64,000 bases of DNA, from positions 2,356,001 through 2,420,000 of the forward strand of contig JAFEKR010000004.1 in assembly GCA_019022495.1 (NCBI GenBank). The letters run 5' to 3'. Both the position numbers and the translations under genes were made by a program. Positions 1-10,768 of the stretch are shown one piece after another (positions within the stretch are counted from its first letter, which is position 1; every line of letters begins with the position of its first letter). The stretch comes from Epichloe hybrida (taxonomy: Eukaryota > Ascomycota > Sordariomycetes > Hypocreales > Clavicipitaceae). Under the pieces are notes generated by a model that did not search any database, was not told the DNA's origin, and saw nothing but the letters and a program-made list of their open reading frames with translations.

Positions 1-144
1 GCCACAGCTCCGATAATAGGCATTGGTATCAGTGTGCTGTCAGCTAAGAGGGGTGGTTTACAGTTATACTAGTGGAGGTAGAAGTGACTATCTTTTGTGC
101 CTTGATTGCCTACCTCATTATCTTTTCCTGTTGCACTGTGTTCT

Positions 145-1907
145 TCAGGTACTGCAGTCAGCGCCATGAAACAGTTGCAATAGCTCATCTCTCGCATCCC
201 GTTCCCTAGCAAGCAACGGTGATTCGGGTGCCAATCTAGCCGGTGTGTTTCCGTTGTCAGCCTCTGCAGAAACTTCCGCACCATGTGCCAGTAAGGCACT
301 CGCCACGCCGACGGCGCCGTGATATGCCGCCCAGTGAAGCGGTGTTTCGTTGCGTCGGACCATTTCTGGCGCGGAGGCGGCTAGCTGCATTGCATCCTCC
401 ACGCGTGACCCCCAAAGCCCAAAAGGATGGCCATGATACGGGCTTGTACCCCTCGTTGAATGACGGAGAAGCATTGGGGCAGGACGTTGGAGAGGGGTGC
501 CCCTTGATATCAAGTCCGCGGCAAGCTGTGCCATGTTACTCATAGGGTCGTTGTCAAGATGTAGTGACAGGCAATGCAATGCTGTCCAGCCCTCGGCCGT
601 GGATCGAAGAAGGTCAGCACCATGGGCAAGCAGGATTTCCGCAGTCCGTACTACCTGATGGGGCTTCTTCATCGGCGCCATAGATGGAACCAGCGCACAC
701 ATTAACGGCGTCCAGCCGTTAGCGGTCGTACGGTCCACGTCCAGACCACGATGGAGGAGGTGCCGCAATATGTCAACTTGTCCGCCACCAGCTGCCCAAT
801 GCAAGAGAGTCTCTTCATTGTTGTTTTCCAATGCCGCCAATGCTGTGTTTTGGTCCTGGTCGGCTAGGCCATCTGCGTAGAGATTGAATACGCGCATGTT
901 GGAGCCGAATGCGGCGTAATGGAGAGGTGTGTTGCCGATAATATCCCTTTGGACCACAGAGGCGCCATGGTCTATCAAAAGACGAATTCCCGTCTCATGC
1001 AAGCGTTGTTCTTGCTGGCGCGATTCCCCAGCTTGAACCGGGGAGCCAAGGTGATGAAGCGCCGTTTTCTAGCCGTGGCCTGTTCCATTCGGGTCTGCGC
1101 CATTTTCGAGCAGAGCTTTTAAACCGCCGGCTAGATCGACAATTGATGCAGCTTTGATGACGAGGTTTTCGCCACGAGGCTTGCAGTTAGGGTTAGCGCC
1201 GCATTAATCAGCAGGGCAATGAGTTGTTCTTGGTGAAGATAGTCTACGCCATTATAGTTCGCCTCAAAGCCCTCGTGGTATAGGCTGGGTTTCAAACCAA
1301 TCGCACCTTGAAGCGTATACTCAATTGTCTGTTGACAATAGTTGACTCGGCTAAGTAGAGTACGAATAACGTGAATCTCCCATCTTGTCGCGGCATTTTG
1401 CAGTGCAAGCGTCTTGGCAGTATCAGGCCAATGGCACCAATCCAAGAGGTGATCAACAATAGCAGCCTAACCATAAGAAGCTGCTTCATTGAGAAACCAT
1501 ACATACGGATGCTTCGTGGGCGCATCAATGCCTGGGTTCGCATGGTCCCAGAGGCAATGAAGGATGTCACACTTTCCGGCTCGAATGGCCAAATTGAATG
1601 CTGATGTAGGTGTCTCCTCGCCTGAGTTCACGGCTGTAGGGTCCGCGCCAGCTTCCAAGAGAACTTCAATCGCGGCCACGTTACCACACCATACCGCGAC
1701 GCGGAGAGGTGACCCAAAACTCGGATCCTCAAGCTCGAGCTCTTCGACAGTGCACTGGGAACTCAGCTGCCGAAGCTTGGGAATATGATTATCGCGGACG
1801 CAGGCGTGTAGGATAAACTCTGGGGCGCTGAACGAATTGACCATCTGCCGCCATTGTTTAATTGTCAAGCCTTGGGGGCGCGGGGAAAATGCTGTCACGA
1901 GTGGCAT
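145..1907 (-). pseudogene. Ankyrin-repeat protein gene, broken by two stops and a frameshift
   Basis: One minus-strand gene is recoverable from ATG at 1907 to a stop at 145. Repeats are visible by eye: SPLRVAVWCGNVAAIEVLL with EAGADP near the N terminus, ALLENGADPNG in the middle, and EETLLHWAAGGGQVDILRHL and TPLHWAAYHGAVGVASALL near the C terminus. These are the TPLHxAA and LLxxGAD hallmarks of ankyrin helices, a protein-binding scaffold. Three lesions break it. A TAG at 1467-1469 interrupts EAASYG/AAIVDHLLDW in frame. A one-base loss near 1197-1202 shifts LIALLINA away from GANPNCKPRGENLVIKAAS. A second TAG at 1069-1071 splits GTGHG/KTALHHLG. Both TAGs could come from CAG or TGG by a RIP-type C-to-T change. 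An intron over any of these is unlikely because coding similarity runs up to each lesion. There is no signal peptide. The partner is unknown. The family call is secure; a sequencing error could explain the frameshift but not all three lesions. Confidence 0.85.
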
Positions 1908-2183
1908 GAAAGGCAATGCGCTTGTTCATTCGTGACGACGTGGAATAGTCTATTATCTCGTGCTCTTTTTTTTACGCCTAGGGCCTATATATCACTGACT
2001 AATCACCCCTAGCACAACAGACAAGAGGCCCACTGGGGTTTTTCCGGGGGAGTGGGGGGGGTTTAAGTTGCAAATAAGCGAAATAAAAAGTTTTTGGCCT
2101 GATGACTCCCTCTGATTGTTGTCTTAAGTCTCTCTCAGGTTTATTTACCACCGAAAATAAGTGCACATATTCTTGTTTTTAAC
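1908..2183. other. Intergenic spacer between divergent genes
   Basis: This spacer separates the divergent starts of the ankyrin gene (minus) and the kinase-like gene (plus), so it should hold both promoters. It contains a T-run near 1966 and G-rich runs near 2044-2062. I see no ORF or repeat in it. Confidence 0.5.
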
Positions 2184-2927
2184 ATGGAAATCCACCAGCG
2201 AGGCCAAGCTTACTCGGAGAAAGATGGGTGTCTGGAATTCGATTTTACAAAGCTCATTCTTAGGAGTGAGATCCAGGAATACTTCTATGCTATTACCAAG
2301 GATCGCATTGGCCAGCATTCGACCGTGGATCTAAGCTGACTTGAATTAACACCTATACCCATCGAGGAAATTTGTCCGCGGTTCTCGGAGCACTTCACAG
2401 AGGCGCCTAAATCTTCAACTTTCGAGCTTTATATCAAGGAGGCGAATTTACTAGATTATGGTGATTCACCAGCCAGCGACCAAATCAGCGACCAGGTGCT
2501 ACATGAAGTCAAGATCTGCGAGATACTAAGAGCCAATCCACATTCAAACATAGCGGCATATATGGGCTGTGTTGTTACCGCCGGTCGAATTCGAGGGCTC
2601 TGTTTCAAGAAGTATTTGATGACCCTTGCTGAGAGAAAACGAGCAAAAAAACCTCTAGATACAGCGGCTTTTCTCCAGGGGATTAATTCAGGTATACGCC
2701 ATTTGCACGCCCTAGGGCTTGTCCACAATGACATCAACCCGACAAATATTATGTTCGATGAGGATGATCATCCTATTATCATTGACTTCGACACATGTTA
2801 CTACCACAATCAAAAGCTAGGTCCCAAGGCGGGCACATTTGGCTGGTCCGAGGGAAGTCAGGAGGTCGCGAGATATGAGAACGATCTCTCTGGAGTTTCA
2901 CGGCTTCAAGAATATATAGAGCAATAA
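2184..2927 (+). pseudogene. Protein-kinase-like protein gene with an in-frame stop
   Basis: From ATG 2184 one frame runs 247 codons to TAA 2925-2927, interrupted only by TGA at 2337-2339 (codon 52). The C-terminal part reads as a kinase domain. HNDINPTN at about residues 181-188 fits the HxDxxxxN catalytic loop, and DFD at 201-203 stands where DFG normally binds magnesium. GTFGW follows as a short activation segment, and an ENDLSGVSRL helix closes the domain. A glycine-rich loop is not evident and the domain ends early. This matches small fungal kinase-like proteins, some of which may lack activity. The TGA lies within protein-like sequence (before LELTPIPIEE), so I favour a nonsense mutation. 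The intact downstream part from about 2496 could still be translated. An intron removing the stop (donor GTGAGA at 2266, acceptor at 2400, 135 nt) is possible but would delete plausible coding sequence. Confidence 0.7.
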
Positions 2928-3219
2928 CTTTCTTGTATCTTATACAGTGTTACTTCACACTGCGTAAGATATTGAAAGACACATCGTCAAGTCAGTAACA
3001 TATACTCTTCCCCCTAATGCCCTTCAATTCTCATTTTTAATATAGATAGCTTATGCGTAACTTCAGACGCAAGAATCCAATATCTTATTTTCAGCTGTGA
3101 TAAACAGTACATCTCAATTAGCAAAGAATTCTTTCTCCTCCGAATAAATAGGAATGCCATACTCGGACGCATGATTTAAAACATATAATTAATAACAGGC
3201 ACACAGATAATTTCTTAAT
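2928..3219. other. Spacer between convergent genes
   Basis: This moderately AT-rich spacer holds the 3' ends of the kinase-like gene and of the small minus-strand ORF. No other ORF, repeat or RNA gene was recognised. Confidence 0.4.
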
Positions 3220-3366
3220 TTACTGAGGAGGCGCATAGTTTTCAGACCACTTGCAAGTTATCTGATAACAGTCAGATGCTTTGTATTTGTAGTAGGAACC
3301 GTCGGCTCGACGGCCAGTACGCCAGTCGCACATATTAACAAGAATGCTAATCTCGCTAGCAGACAT
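3220..3366 (-). CDS. Possible small protein of 48 residues
   Basis: ATG at 3366 opens a 48-codon frame ending in TAA at 3220-3222. The product starts MSASEISILVNMCDW and contains RRADGSYYKYKASDCYQ and ITCKWSENYAPPQ. Three cysteines and several aromatic residues give it a compact, protein-like composition. Upstream (to about 3410 on this strand) is a C/A/T-rich leader of the kind found before fungal start codons. There is no signal peptide and I do not recognise the family. It is too short to exclude chance, and it sits less than 200 bp from the decayed repeat block, so it may also be the last exon of something larger. Confidence 0.35.
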   Translation of the reverse strand: MSASEISILVNMCDWRTGRRADGSYYKYKASDCYQITCKWSENYAPPQ

Positions 3367-3548
3367 AATAAGTTAAAGGTGTATGTGAATGATAGTTGTT
3401 GAGTATGTTAATAGTATCCTGTCCAAGAAACGCAGTTGCTATAGTTCTTACAGGAAGGGTCTACTTTAATACAATTTGATTACATCTATATATAAACCAT
3501 TTGAACGCCAAAGACGCTATAATAACCACAAAGAAAGTCAGTGCAATT

Positions 3549-3805
3549 GCACTCTTAGCCCCCTCATGCAGTACGATTGCACTTGTTGCCTAATGGCAGA
3601 TATAGCGTTTATAACAAATAATATACGCTTATAACTATATTAGGGAAGCTAAAGATACACGTAGCTAAACGTAATAATTACACGAAAAAGCGTATGATTT
3701 TTACTATATTACTATAACTACTCTCTTTATAAAAGAGAAGCTTTTACCTTTTTATTTATATAAAAGAGAATAGCTTTAATTTAATCTTTTCTATTCATTT
3801 ATAAT
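3549..3805 (+). repeat. Left copy of the ~296-bp locus repeat
   Basis: This segment matches 58989-59232 closely, starting GCACTCTTAGCCCCC and continuing through GATTGCACTTGTTGCC, ACGTAGCTAAACGTAATAA and AAAAGAGAAGCTTTTA. It ends directly at the first family A LTR. Finding the same sequence outside both ends of the transposon block shows that the block split a pre-existing tandem repeat at this locus. Confidence 0.8.
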
Positions 3806-4041
3806 TGTTAGTACCGCTAAGGCTGTTGCAACGTTATGCACTAGTGCACAAAGGGTCTAATTTAAAGGTATAATAATAGTTGATTAATAAAGCTATCTAG
3901 AGGGCTACGTAGCTATAGGAAAAGGGATTGCAAGTTACATATATGCCTTGTGTATAAATACACTTAATTACTATATAGCCTTACTACATATGCTTTACTC
4001 TCCTTAGTAATTAACCTAATATTAACCTAGGTATTATAACA
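3806..4041 (-). repeat. Family A LTR, left copy (3' LTR)
   Basis: This is a 236-bp LTR with TG...CA ends (TGTTAGTACCGCTAAGG to TATTATAACA), equal in length to copies at 19872-20107 and 58701-58936. The 5 bp before it (ATAAT) nearly match the 5 bp after the 58701 copy (ATTAT). Confidence 0.85.
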
Positions 4042-7000
4042 CTAGTAACTTCTCTTTTTAAAAAGAAAAGTAAGGTAAAGTAAATATAATTAATAAATAA
4101 ATAAGAAAAGAAGTAAGTCTAAAATATATATAACTTACTTATAGGCCTATTAAAGGAAAAGTAAGCCTAATATTAAATTTAAGACTCCTATTAGTTATTA
4201 ATATAAGGGATTAAAAGGAGAGGTTAATTTGCGAATTAGAAAGAGGTCTAGCTTAAGAGCTCTAAAGGGCTTAAAAACGTAATAAAAACAGAAATAAATA
4301 TAAGTAAATCTAATTAGCAAATACAGGCCTCTTATTAGCTTAGGTAATAGTTAACCTAGACTTTTTATCTAGTTTATCTAGTCATTAGTCTCTTTACCTA
4401 GCCTTTAACATAAATTATAGCTTTATTTATGTTAATAGAGGTCTTAAGACTCTTATTTAGAGATTCCTTTATTATTATATTAGCAATATTATTATTGCCA
4501 TTAATCTAGCAGACTTTATAGATCTTACAGCGTTTTTAAAGGGCTATAATATTAATTATAAGGCATTTCTCTTTTATAAAGCCTAGCTTTATAAGGCATT
4601 TATATAACAAAAAAGAGTCTATATAGATAATTATTAGGATATAATTAATCTTTAGCTAGTCTGTGATTATATGTAAAGTTATAGCAATTGCATAGGCTAT
4701 ATTAGTACCTTATACTATTATGTATAATTTAGAAGCGAGGGCACTATAGGTTATATACTTACTCTTTGTTAAGCTATATATAATAATGTTACCTCTTAAT
4801 GTAAACGCATTCTCTTATGCCTCTTTATTGCTAATAATAATTATATATCCTATCTAGGAACTTAGATCTTTATTATTAGCAAGAGATCTATCTATAAACA
4901 CAAATAACTTCGCGTTCTTAAGGTCTAGAGGGATGTAATATAGACCTTGCTCTTAATATTAGATTTGCTAATTAAGGCGTTTGTTTAATTAAGTTATATT
5001 ATTAGTAGTTAGTTCTTAGTATTATATAGTCATTAATAGGTTATAAAGAGCTTTAGGTTAATAAATAGTTATAATGTAACTTCCTTAGGCTTATTACTTA
5101 ATATAATCTTATTTTATAGTTAGTAACTTTAGGTTAATTTACTTAATCTTCTTACTTTAACCTTTCTAACGTAGTTCTATTAAATTATTAGCGTTTTACA
5201 TAAGGATATAACTATTAAAGATAAGGGGATTCTTAGCTAATAGCTTTTGCTTTAGCTTTACTAAGAAATTCGCTTTCTTAAACTCTTTCTCTTTAAGGTT
5301 ATAGAAATCCTAGTTACTAAGGCCTAGCGTATTATCTATTTACATTCTAATTACTTTAAAGAGGTTATTGTCTTTAGAAGTAGTGATTAATAAGCATAGG
5401 TTATAGGTTAAGGTTATTATATTAAGATAGTCTTTGTAATAATAGAAGTAAGTTACTTACTAGTAGGTTCTTACTTTAGCAATTCTATATAGAGGTTTAA
5501 TAACTTCTATAATTATGCCTTTAGGAAATAGATATACTATTTATTTAGGTAGTATTATAATAATTAACCTAGTGAGTTTTGTTTTTAATTGCATGTATGC
5601 CTATATACTATCTCTAATCTAAAGGAGGATTCTTTAGGGTCTAAGTAATAGTAATATTACTATAATTAATCACTAACTTAAACATTAAATTATTAGGGAT
5701 TAGGTTAGAATTACTTCCTTCCCTTTATTATTAGTCCCTTAGATTATAAGTTATAACTTTTTATATAGTGCTATAGTTCCCTTACCTTTAATCTCTCTAA
5801 CTATATAAGATTTAAAGAGTCTCTTACTACTGTGTTTTTCTAGATTAAAGATTATAAATCTAAACATATTATAAGCTTATGAAGCATTAATTTCTGCCTA
5901 GTCTAATTGCTTAAAAGGTTTACCTAGCGTTATAATCTTCCTTTCTTAATATAACTAAAGGGCTAGATTCTAATTAGCTTCTTCTTTTACTATTAGAAAC
6001 ACTTTACTTAGCGTTTTATTAGCTATAAGTTTCTCTATTAAAGCTTTATCCTAATCTTTATTTATAAGAAATACTATAGCGCTAGATTTATATTTATTAT
6101 TCTAGGTTTTACCTTTTTCTTACTTAAAATAAACTATAAGCTTCTTTTATAGTTTACTACGTTTCCTTTTAACTTATAGGGCTTCTTTACTTAAAGCTTC
6201 TAGGGCAGTTTCCTTAATAGTAAGCTTATTATCTTTTATAGCCTAGTTATTATCTTTAGGCGCTAATTCTTAGGGTTCTTTAGCTTAGTATAGATTATAA
6301 TAATATGGTTTTATAACTATTAACTAGAATCTAGTTAGTCCTTAGGGTAATTAAAGGGTATAGGTCTCTTTATTAGTAGTAAGAAGCCTATAAGGGCTAT
6401 GCTATCTATCCTTTTCTCTCTAGACACGTACTTCTAACTATAGTAAAAGCTAGTGTATAGGTAAGGTATCTAGGCTATTATAGGTTTATAAAGTATTATA
6501 AACTTATTACTTTACTAGAAGTTATTAAACTTTATTAGTGGCTTTATAAATTACTTTAGCTTATTAAATAATAGATATACTTAGTGGTAACTTATTAGTT
6601 ATCTATAGGTCTATACTAAAAATAAGAAGGGTTAGTATAAGGCTATTTAGGCTTGCTAAATTATTTATAGCTTTTATAGCTATCTAAAGATGCTATTTAA
6701 GCATAAGGTCTTAACCTATTAAATCTATAATAATTATATAGGCTTGCCTTAATAGCCTGTAATAGCGTTTAACCTTTCTAATACTATTATAAGCCTTAAC
6801 TAGAACTTTATTAATCTTAATTAATAGTAGTTATGCGTAATGCCTAAATTCTAATAATGTAAAGTTCTTTCTAGCATTATAGACAATCTAATCTAGAGGG
6901 CCTAGATAGGTATTAATCTAGCATTCACATAAAGCGTTCTAAATATTATAGGCTTTTTACTTATTTAGATTAAGGAATTAGGCTACTTAAAATAAAGTTA

Positions 7001-9310
7001 TAGAATTAATAACATAAAGAACTAGTTAGCTATTAATCTAAATAATATTAATAATAATCTTATAGTTAAATTTATAATTATCTTTAACTATAAACTTAAA
7101 TTTACCTAGAGCCTTTCTATTTATTTAGTAATAGTGGCAAATTTTAGTTAATTATTTAATAGCTTTAGTCTTAATATTATAACTAGCTTATTATAGTATC
7201 TTTATAAGCTATTAAACTAATAAATACCTAAATTAATAATATAATTAATAAATTTCTATCTCTATTATATAGAAGGCTACTGTTTCTTTAGCTTCTAGAG
7301 TTTACTAAAGATATCCTTATTTCCTAATAATAGGAACAATCTTATTACCTTAGATTAATACATTTGCAAGGTTATTAACCTTAACGCGTAATCTATCTAT
7401 GTTATCTAAAGAGAATAGGAAAGGCATGTGTGTTTTAATAACGTAAAAGGAGATATCTCCTAATTTAGTTAGCACATTAACTAATCCTCTTGTGATTACT
7501 AATCTAGCACTAAAATAGATCTCTTTCTCTAGGGTTAGTTTAATCTTTAGTAATAGCATTAATTTTAGTAAAGCTTACACTTATCTAATTCTAGCTATTA
7601 ATATACTAGAAGCTCCTATATTAGGTATAATTCCTTAGAAGACTTCTTTAAAGTAATATTCCTCTAAAATATAGGAGGTTTTTACTTTATTAAAGGGATT
7701 ATTCTTAAAGTAAGTATTTAAAGGCTTAGTCTCTTAAGGTTATAATAACATTATTATTATCTAGTTAAGGTCCTAATATAAAGAATTACGTAATACTTAG
7801 GCAATTATACTTTAAGGTAGAGGTCTCTTTAGCGTTATTATCCTTATCTTTATTAACATTAGATTTAATAAAAGCTTTAGCTAATTTCTATGCTCCTTTA
7901 GTAAGGTTATCTATTTCCTTAGGTCCTTAGCCTTTATAGGCTATAAGAAATACTTAGAACTTTCTCTCTATAGGTAGTGTTTAATACCTTTTGTTCTTTT
8001 ACTAAAGTTCTCTTACCTCTTAACACTCTTTATCTATGTGATTTGTTAACTAATAACTACTCTTATTATAAATATAGTATTTACTACTATTATAGCCTTA
8101 GTTATAATAGCTATAGCCTTTGCTATAACCTCTTTAATATAGTTAGCTATAGTGGTAGTCTATAAATATTGCTTCTAAATTATTAGGTTTAGCATTAACG
8201 GTTTACTAATTAAATTAAGAAGCTAATTTATTAGCTTTAGTAATAGAGATTAATTTGCAAAGGTCTCTAGTAAGTCCTTTAAAACTAGGTAAGTGATTAT
8301 ATTTAGCTTATTTACATTCTAGAACACTAGAGATAGCGCTTAAGGTTTAATAATAGAGCTTTATATTAACTATTAACGGAGGAAACAGTCCTCTATAAAC
8401 ACATTTAAGGGTTATAAGCAGAATTTTAAGATAATCTAGCTTAGATTTATTAGGATTCTAAGCGATAATATTCTTAAGTATTATATTGTTTTATTCTTAG
8501 CAATAGAACTATTAGTTACTTTCTATTTTAAAGTAGTTATATATATTATTAACCATTTGTTTATACATAAGAGCTTTATTTACGAAATAATTAAGGTAAT
8601 ACTATTTAGCATTACCTAAGAGCATAATTAAAAGGGCCTTATATAGGTATTCCTAGGGGAGGTTTAGTCTATTACACTTATTCTAAAATAGGTTAACTTT
8701 TAGAGTAATAAAGTTATATATCTTCCTACTATAATAGTTATTATCCTTATATCCCTTTATAAGTTCTAATATCTTTCTTATAATTTAGTCTTTAGGTAGG
8801 ATTATTAGGGGTTATATAATTAGGATTACCTATAGTTAAACTAGTAGTTCTAGGGCAATTAGTGGTAATTATAGTTAAGGTATATTCTTTCTTAGAGGTG
8901 GTTATATAGTAAGAGGGATATTAATAGGTAAGTTATAAACTAGAGGGTTATTTAGAGGAGAGGTATAAACACAAGGGCTTATAATAGAAGGGTTATTAAT
9001 AGTAAGGTTATTAATAGAGAGGAATTTGCCTATAGCTATTTGCTTTGTGATTTCGTTCTTAGGCTATAGTGACATTATATTTTCTTTAAGAATATAAACT
9101 AATGAATTAATGATCTTACTGCTTTAATTCTAAATAATATAAACACTATTTTTACAGAGGTAGTCTTATAATTCACGCACTAAGGGTTATAAAGCTTAGT
9201 TAAGCGTTTCTTTAGTCTAGCTATTAAGATTATTATAAAAGATCTCCTATAGGGCAAGATCTTTTTATTAACTACTCTTATAGACATTAATTATCTAGGC
9301 AATATAGTTA
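4042..9310 (-). mobile_element. Family A Ty1/copia-like retrotransposon, internal region (RIP-degraded)
   Basis: The coding strand is minus, with stops throughout. Conceptual translation shows a polyprotein remnant: a post-protease stretch (FSARLVITRGLVN, 7350-7559), a pre-integrase segment reading ETVAFYIIEIEIYQL (~7230-7300), and integrase text KFKFIVKDNYKFNYKIII followed by LVLYVIN (~6980-7130). Reverse transcriptase and RNase H remnants should lie further left. The same order is better preserved in element H, which places A in the same fungal Ty1/copia-like group. The 5' part of the internal region continues at 19371-19871 beyond the inserted element B1. No intact ORF remains. Confidence 0.75.
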
Positions 9311-9382
9311 TTAAGTGTGAGGCATCACTTATAACAATACCTGTAATCACTAGTGCACCCTGTGGGCAGGCTATGTCCTAAG

Positions 9383-10768
9383 CAGAGCTTTACATGTAGT
9401 GTAGTAAATGTAGTATTTTGACTTTCCTTATAGTATGTAGTGTAGTGAATTGTAGTGTAGTGTAGTATGTAGTGTAGTAATAAAAAAAAAGTGGGGTATT
9501 ATATAGTTTTATAATATTCCTTAGATTTTTCTTAATTAATTTAATATTAGCTGTTTTTTTTATTATAATTTAGTTATTTAGTTATAAATTCTTAAAGTTT
9601 AATATTATTAAGATTATTAAGCTAATTATAGGTATATAGAAGCTAAATAAGGTATATTTTAGTTTATAATTATAACCTATTTTTTTCCCTTAATTATAGA
9701 GGTTACTTTATTTTAATATCTTTTTCTTTAGATTTACTATTTATTTTAGTATGCTTTTTTTACTTAAAATATAGGAATTACCCTAAAGAAATTATTTTTT
9801 ATTATATATAAATAAGACTAAAACTCTAATAATATTATATATATATATATAACTATCTTATTAATAAGAGAATATTAAAATTTAACTAATAAAGAAGTTC
9901 CTAGTAATATAGCTATTTTATTAGAGTTATAAATAATTATATTAACTTTAAGGGTTTTTTTAGTAAAAGGAATAGTAAAAGTACTAAGTAAAGTTACTTA
10001 AAAAGAACTTAAATATTTAATTATAGATTTAATAAATATATATAATGAATTTTCCTTAGTATTAAAGTTATTTAAAAATAAGCTTTAAAAGTAAGTTAAA
10101 TAATATAGATTATCTTTAGTATTCTTACTTAATAATATAGTTTTTTTTAAAAACAGGTCTAAAAGTAGGTCTAAAAGTAGGTCCTTATAACTATTAGTAA
10201 CTTCTTTATAGCTTTCTTACTTAAATATTATATAAAAGTGGGTCCAAAAGTGGGTCCTTATAACTATAGGTAACTTCTTTATAGCTTTCTTGCTTAAATA
10301 TATGATTTTTACTTAAATAAAGGAATTTTTATAAAAGTAAGTCTATAAATAGGTCTTTATAACTATAAGTAACTTCTTTATAGCTTTCTTACTTAAATAT
10401 ATAATTTTTACTTAAAAGAGAGGGATTTTTATAAAAGTGAGTTTATAAGTAAGTTATTATAACTATAACTTACTTCTTTATAGCTTTTTTACTTATATAT
10501 ATGATTTTTACTTAAAGGAAATACTTATTAATACTAATAGCTAATAAATTTATAAGCTATTATAAGCTATTATAAGCTATTATAAGCTATTATAAGCTAT
10601 TTACTATAAATACTACAAAATACTACAAAATACTACATGTAGTGTAGTGTAGTGAAAAAATTTCCTTGTAGTGTAGTATGTAGTGTAGTGTAGTGTAGTG
10701 TAGTGTGTAGTATACTACACTACACTACAAATATTACATAATGTAGTGTAGTGTAGTGCAAAGCTCTG
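9383..10768 (+). mobile_element. C1, non-autonomous hAT-like DNA transposon
   Basis: This 1386-bp insert has imperfect terminal inverted repeats CAGAGCTTTACA and CAGAGCTTTGCA. The 8-bp TSD GTCCTAAG lies at 9375-9382 and 10769-10776. Both subterminal zones carry many GTAGTGTAGT copies, the kind of clustered motif hAT transposases bind. No transposase ORF is present. The CAGAG ends with 8-bp TSDs fit the hAT superfamily, but the assignment rests on these structural features alone. Confidence 0.8.
10150..10520 (+). repeat. Tandem repeat inside C1
   Basis: About four degenerate copies of a ~100-bp unit are present. Each contains AACTTCTTTATAGCTTTCTT followed by ACTTAAATAT and a TAAAAGTRRGTCTAAAAG-like stretch. 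Confidence 0.7.

Noticed and set aside
2266..2400. Intron removing the stop in the kinase-like gene
   Set aside because: Splice-like signals exist (GTGAGA donor, GCTGAC, CAG), but the 135 nt read as plausible kinase-family coding sequence on both sides of the stop.
7977..8165. Tyr/Ser-rich 62-codon ORF on the plus strand
   Set aside because: It is antisense to family A coding sequence and its composition follows from the AT bias.
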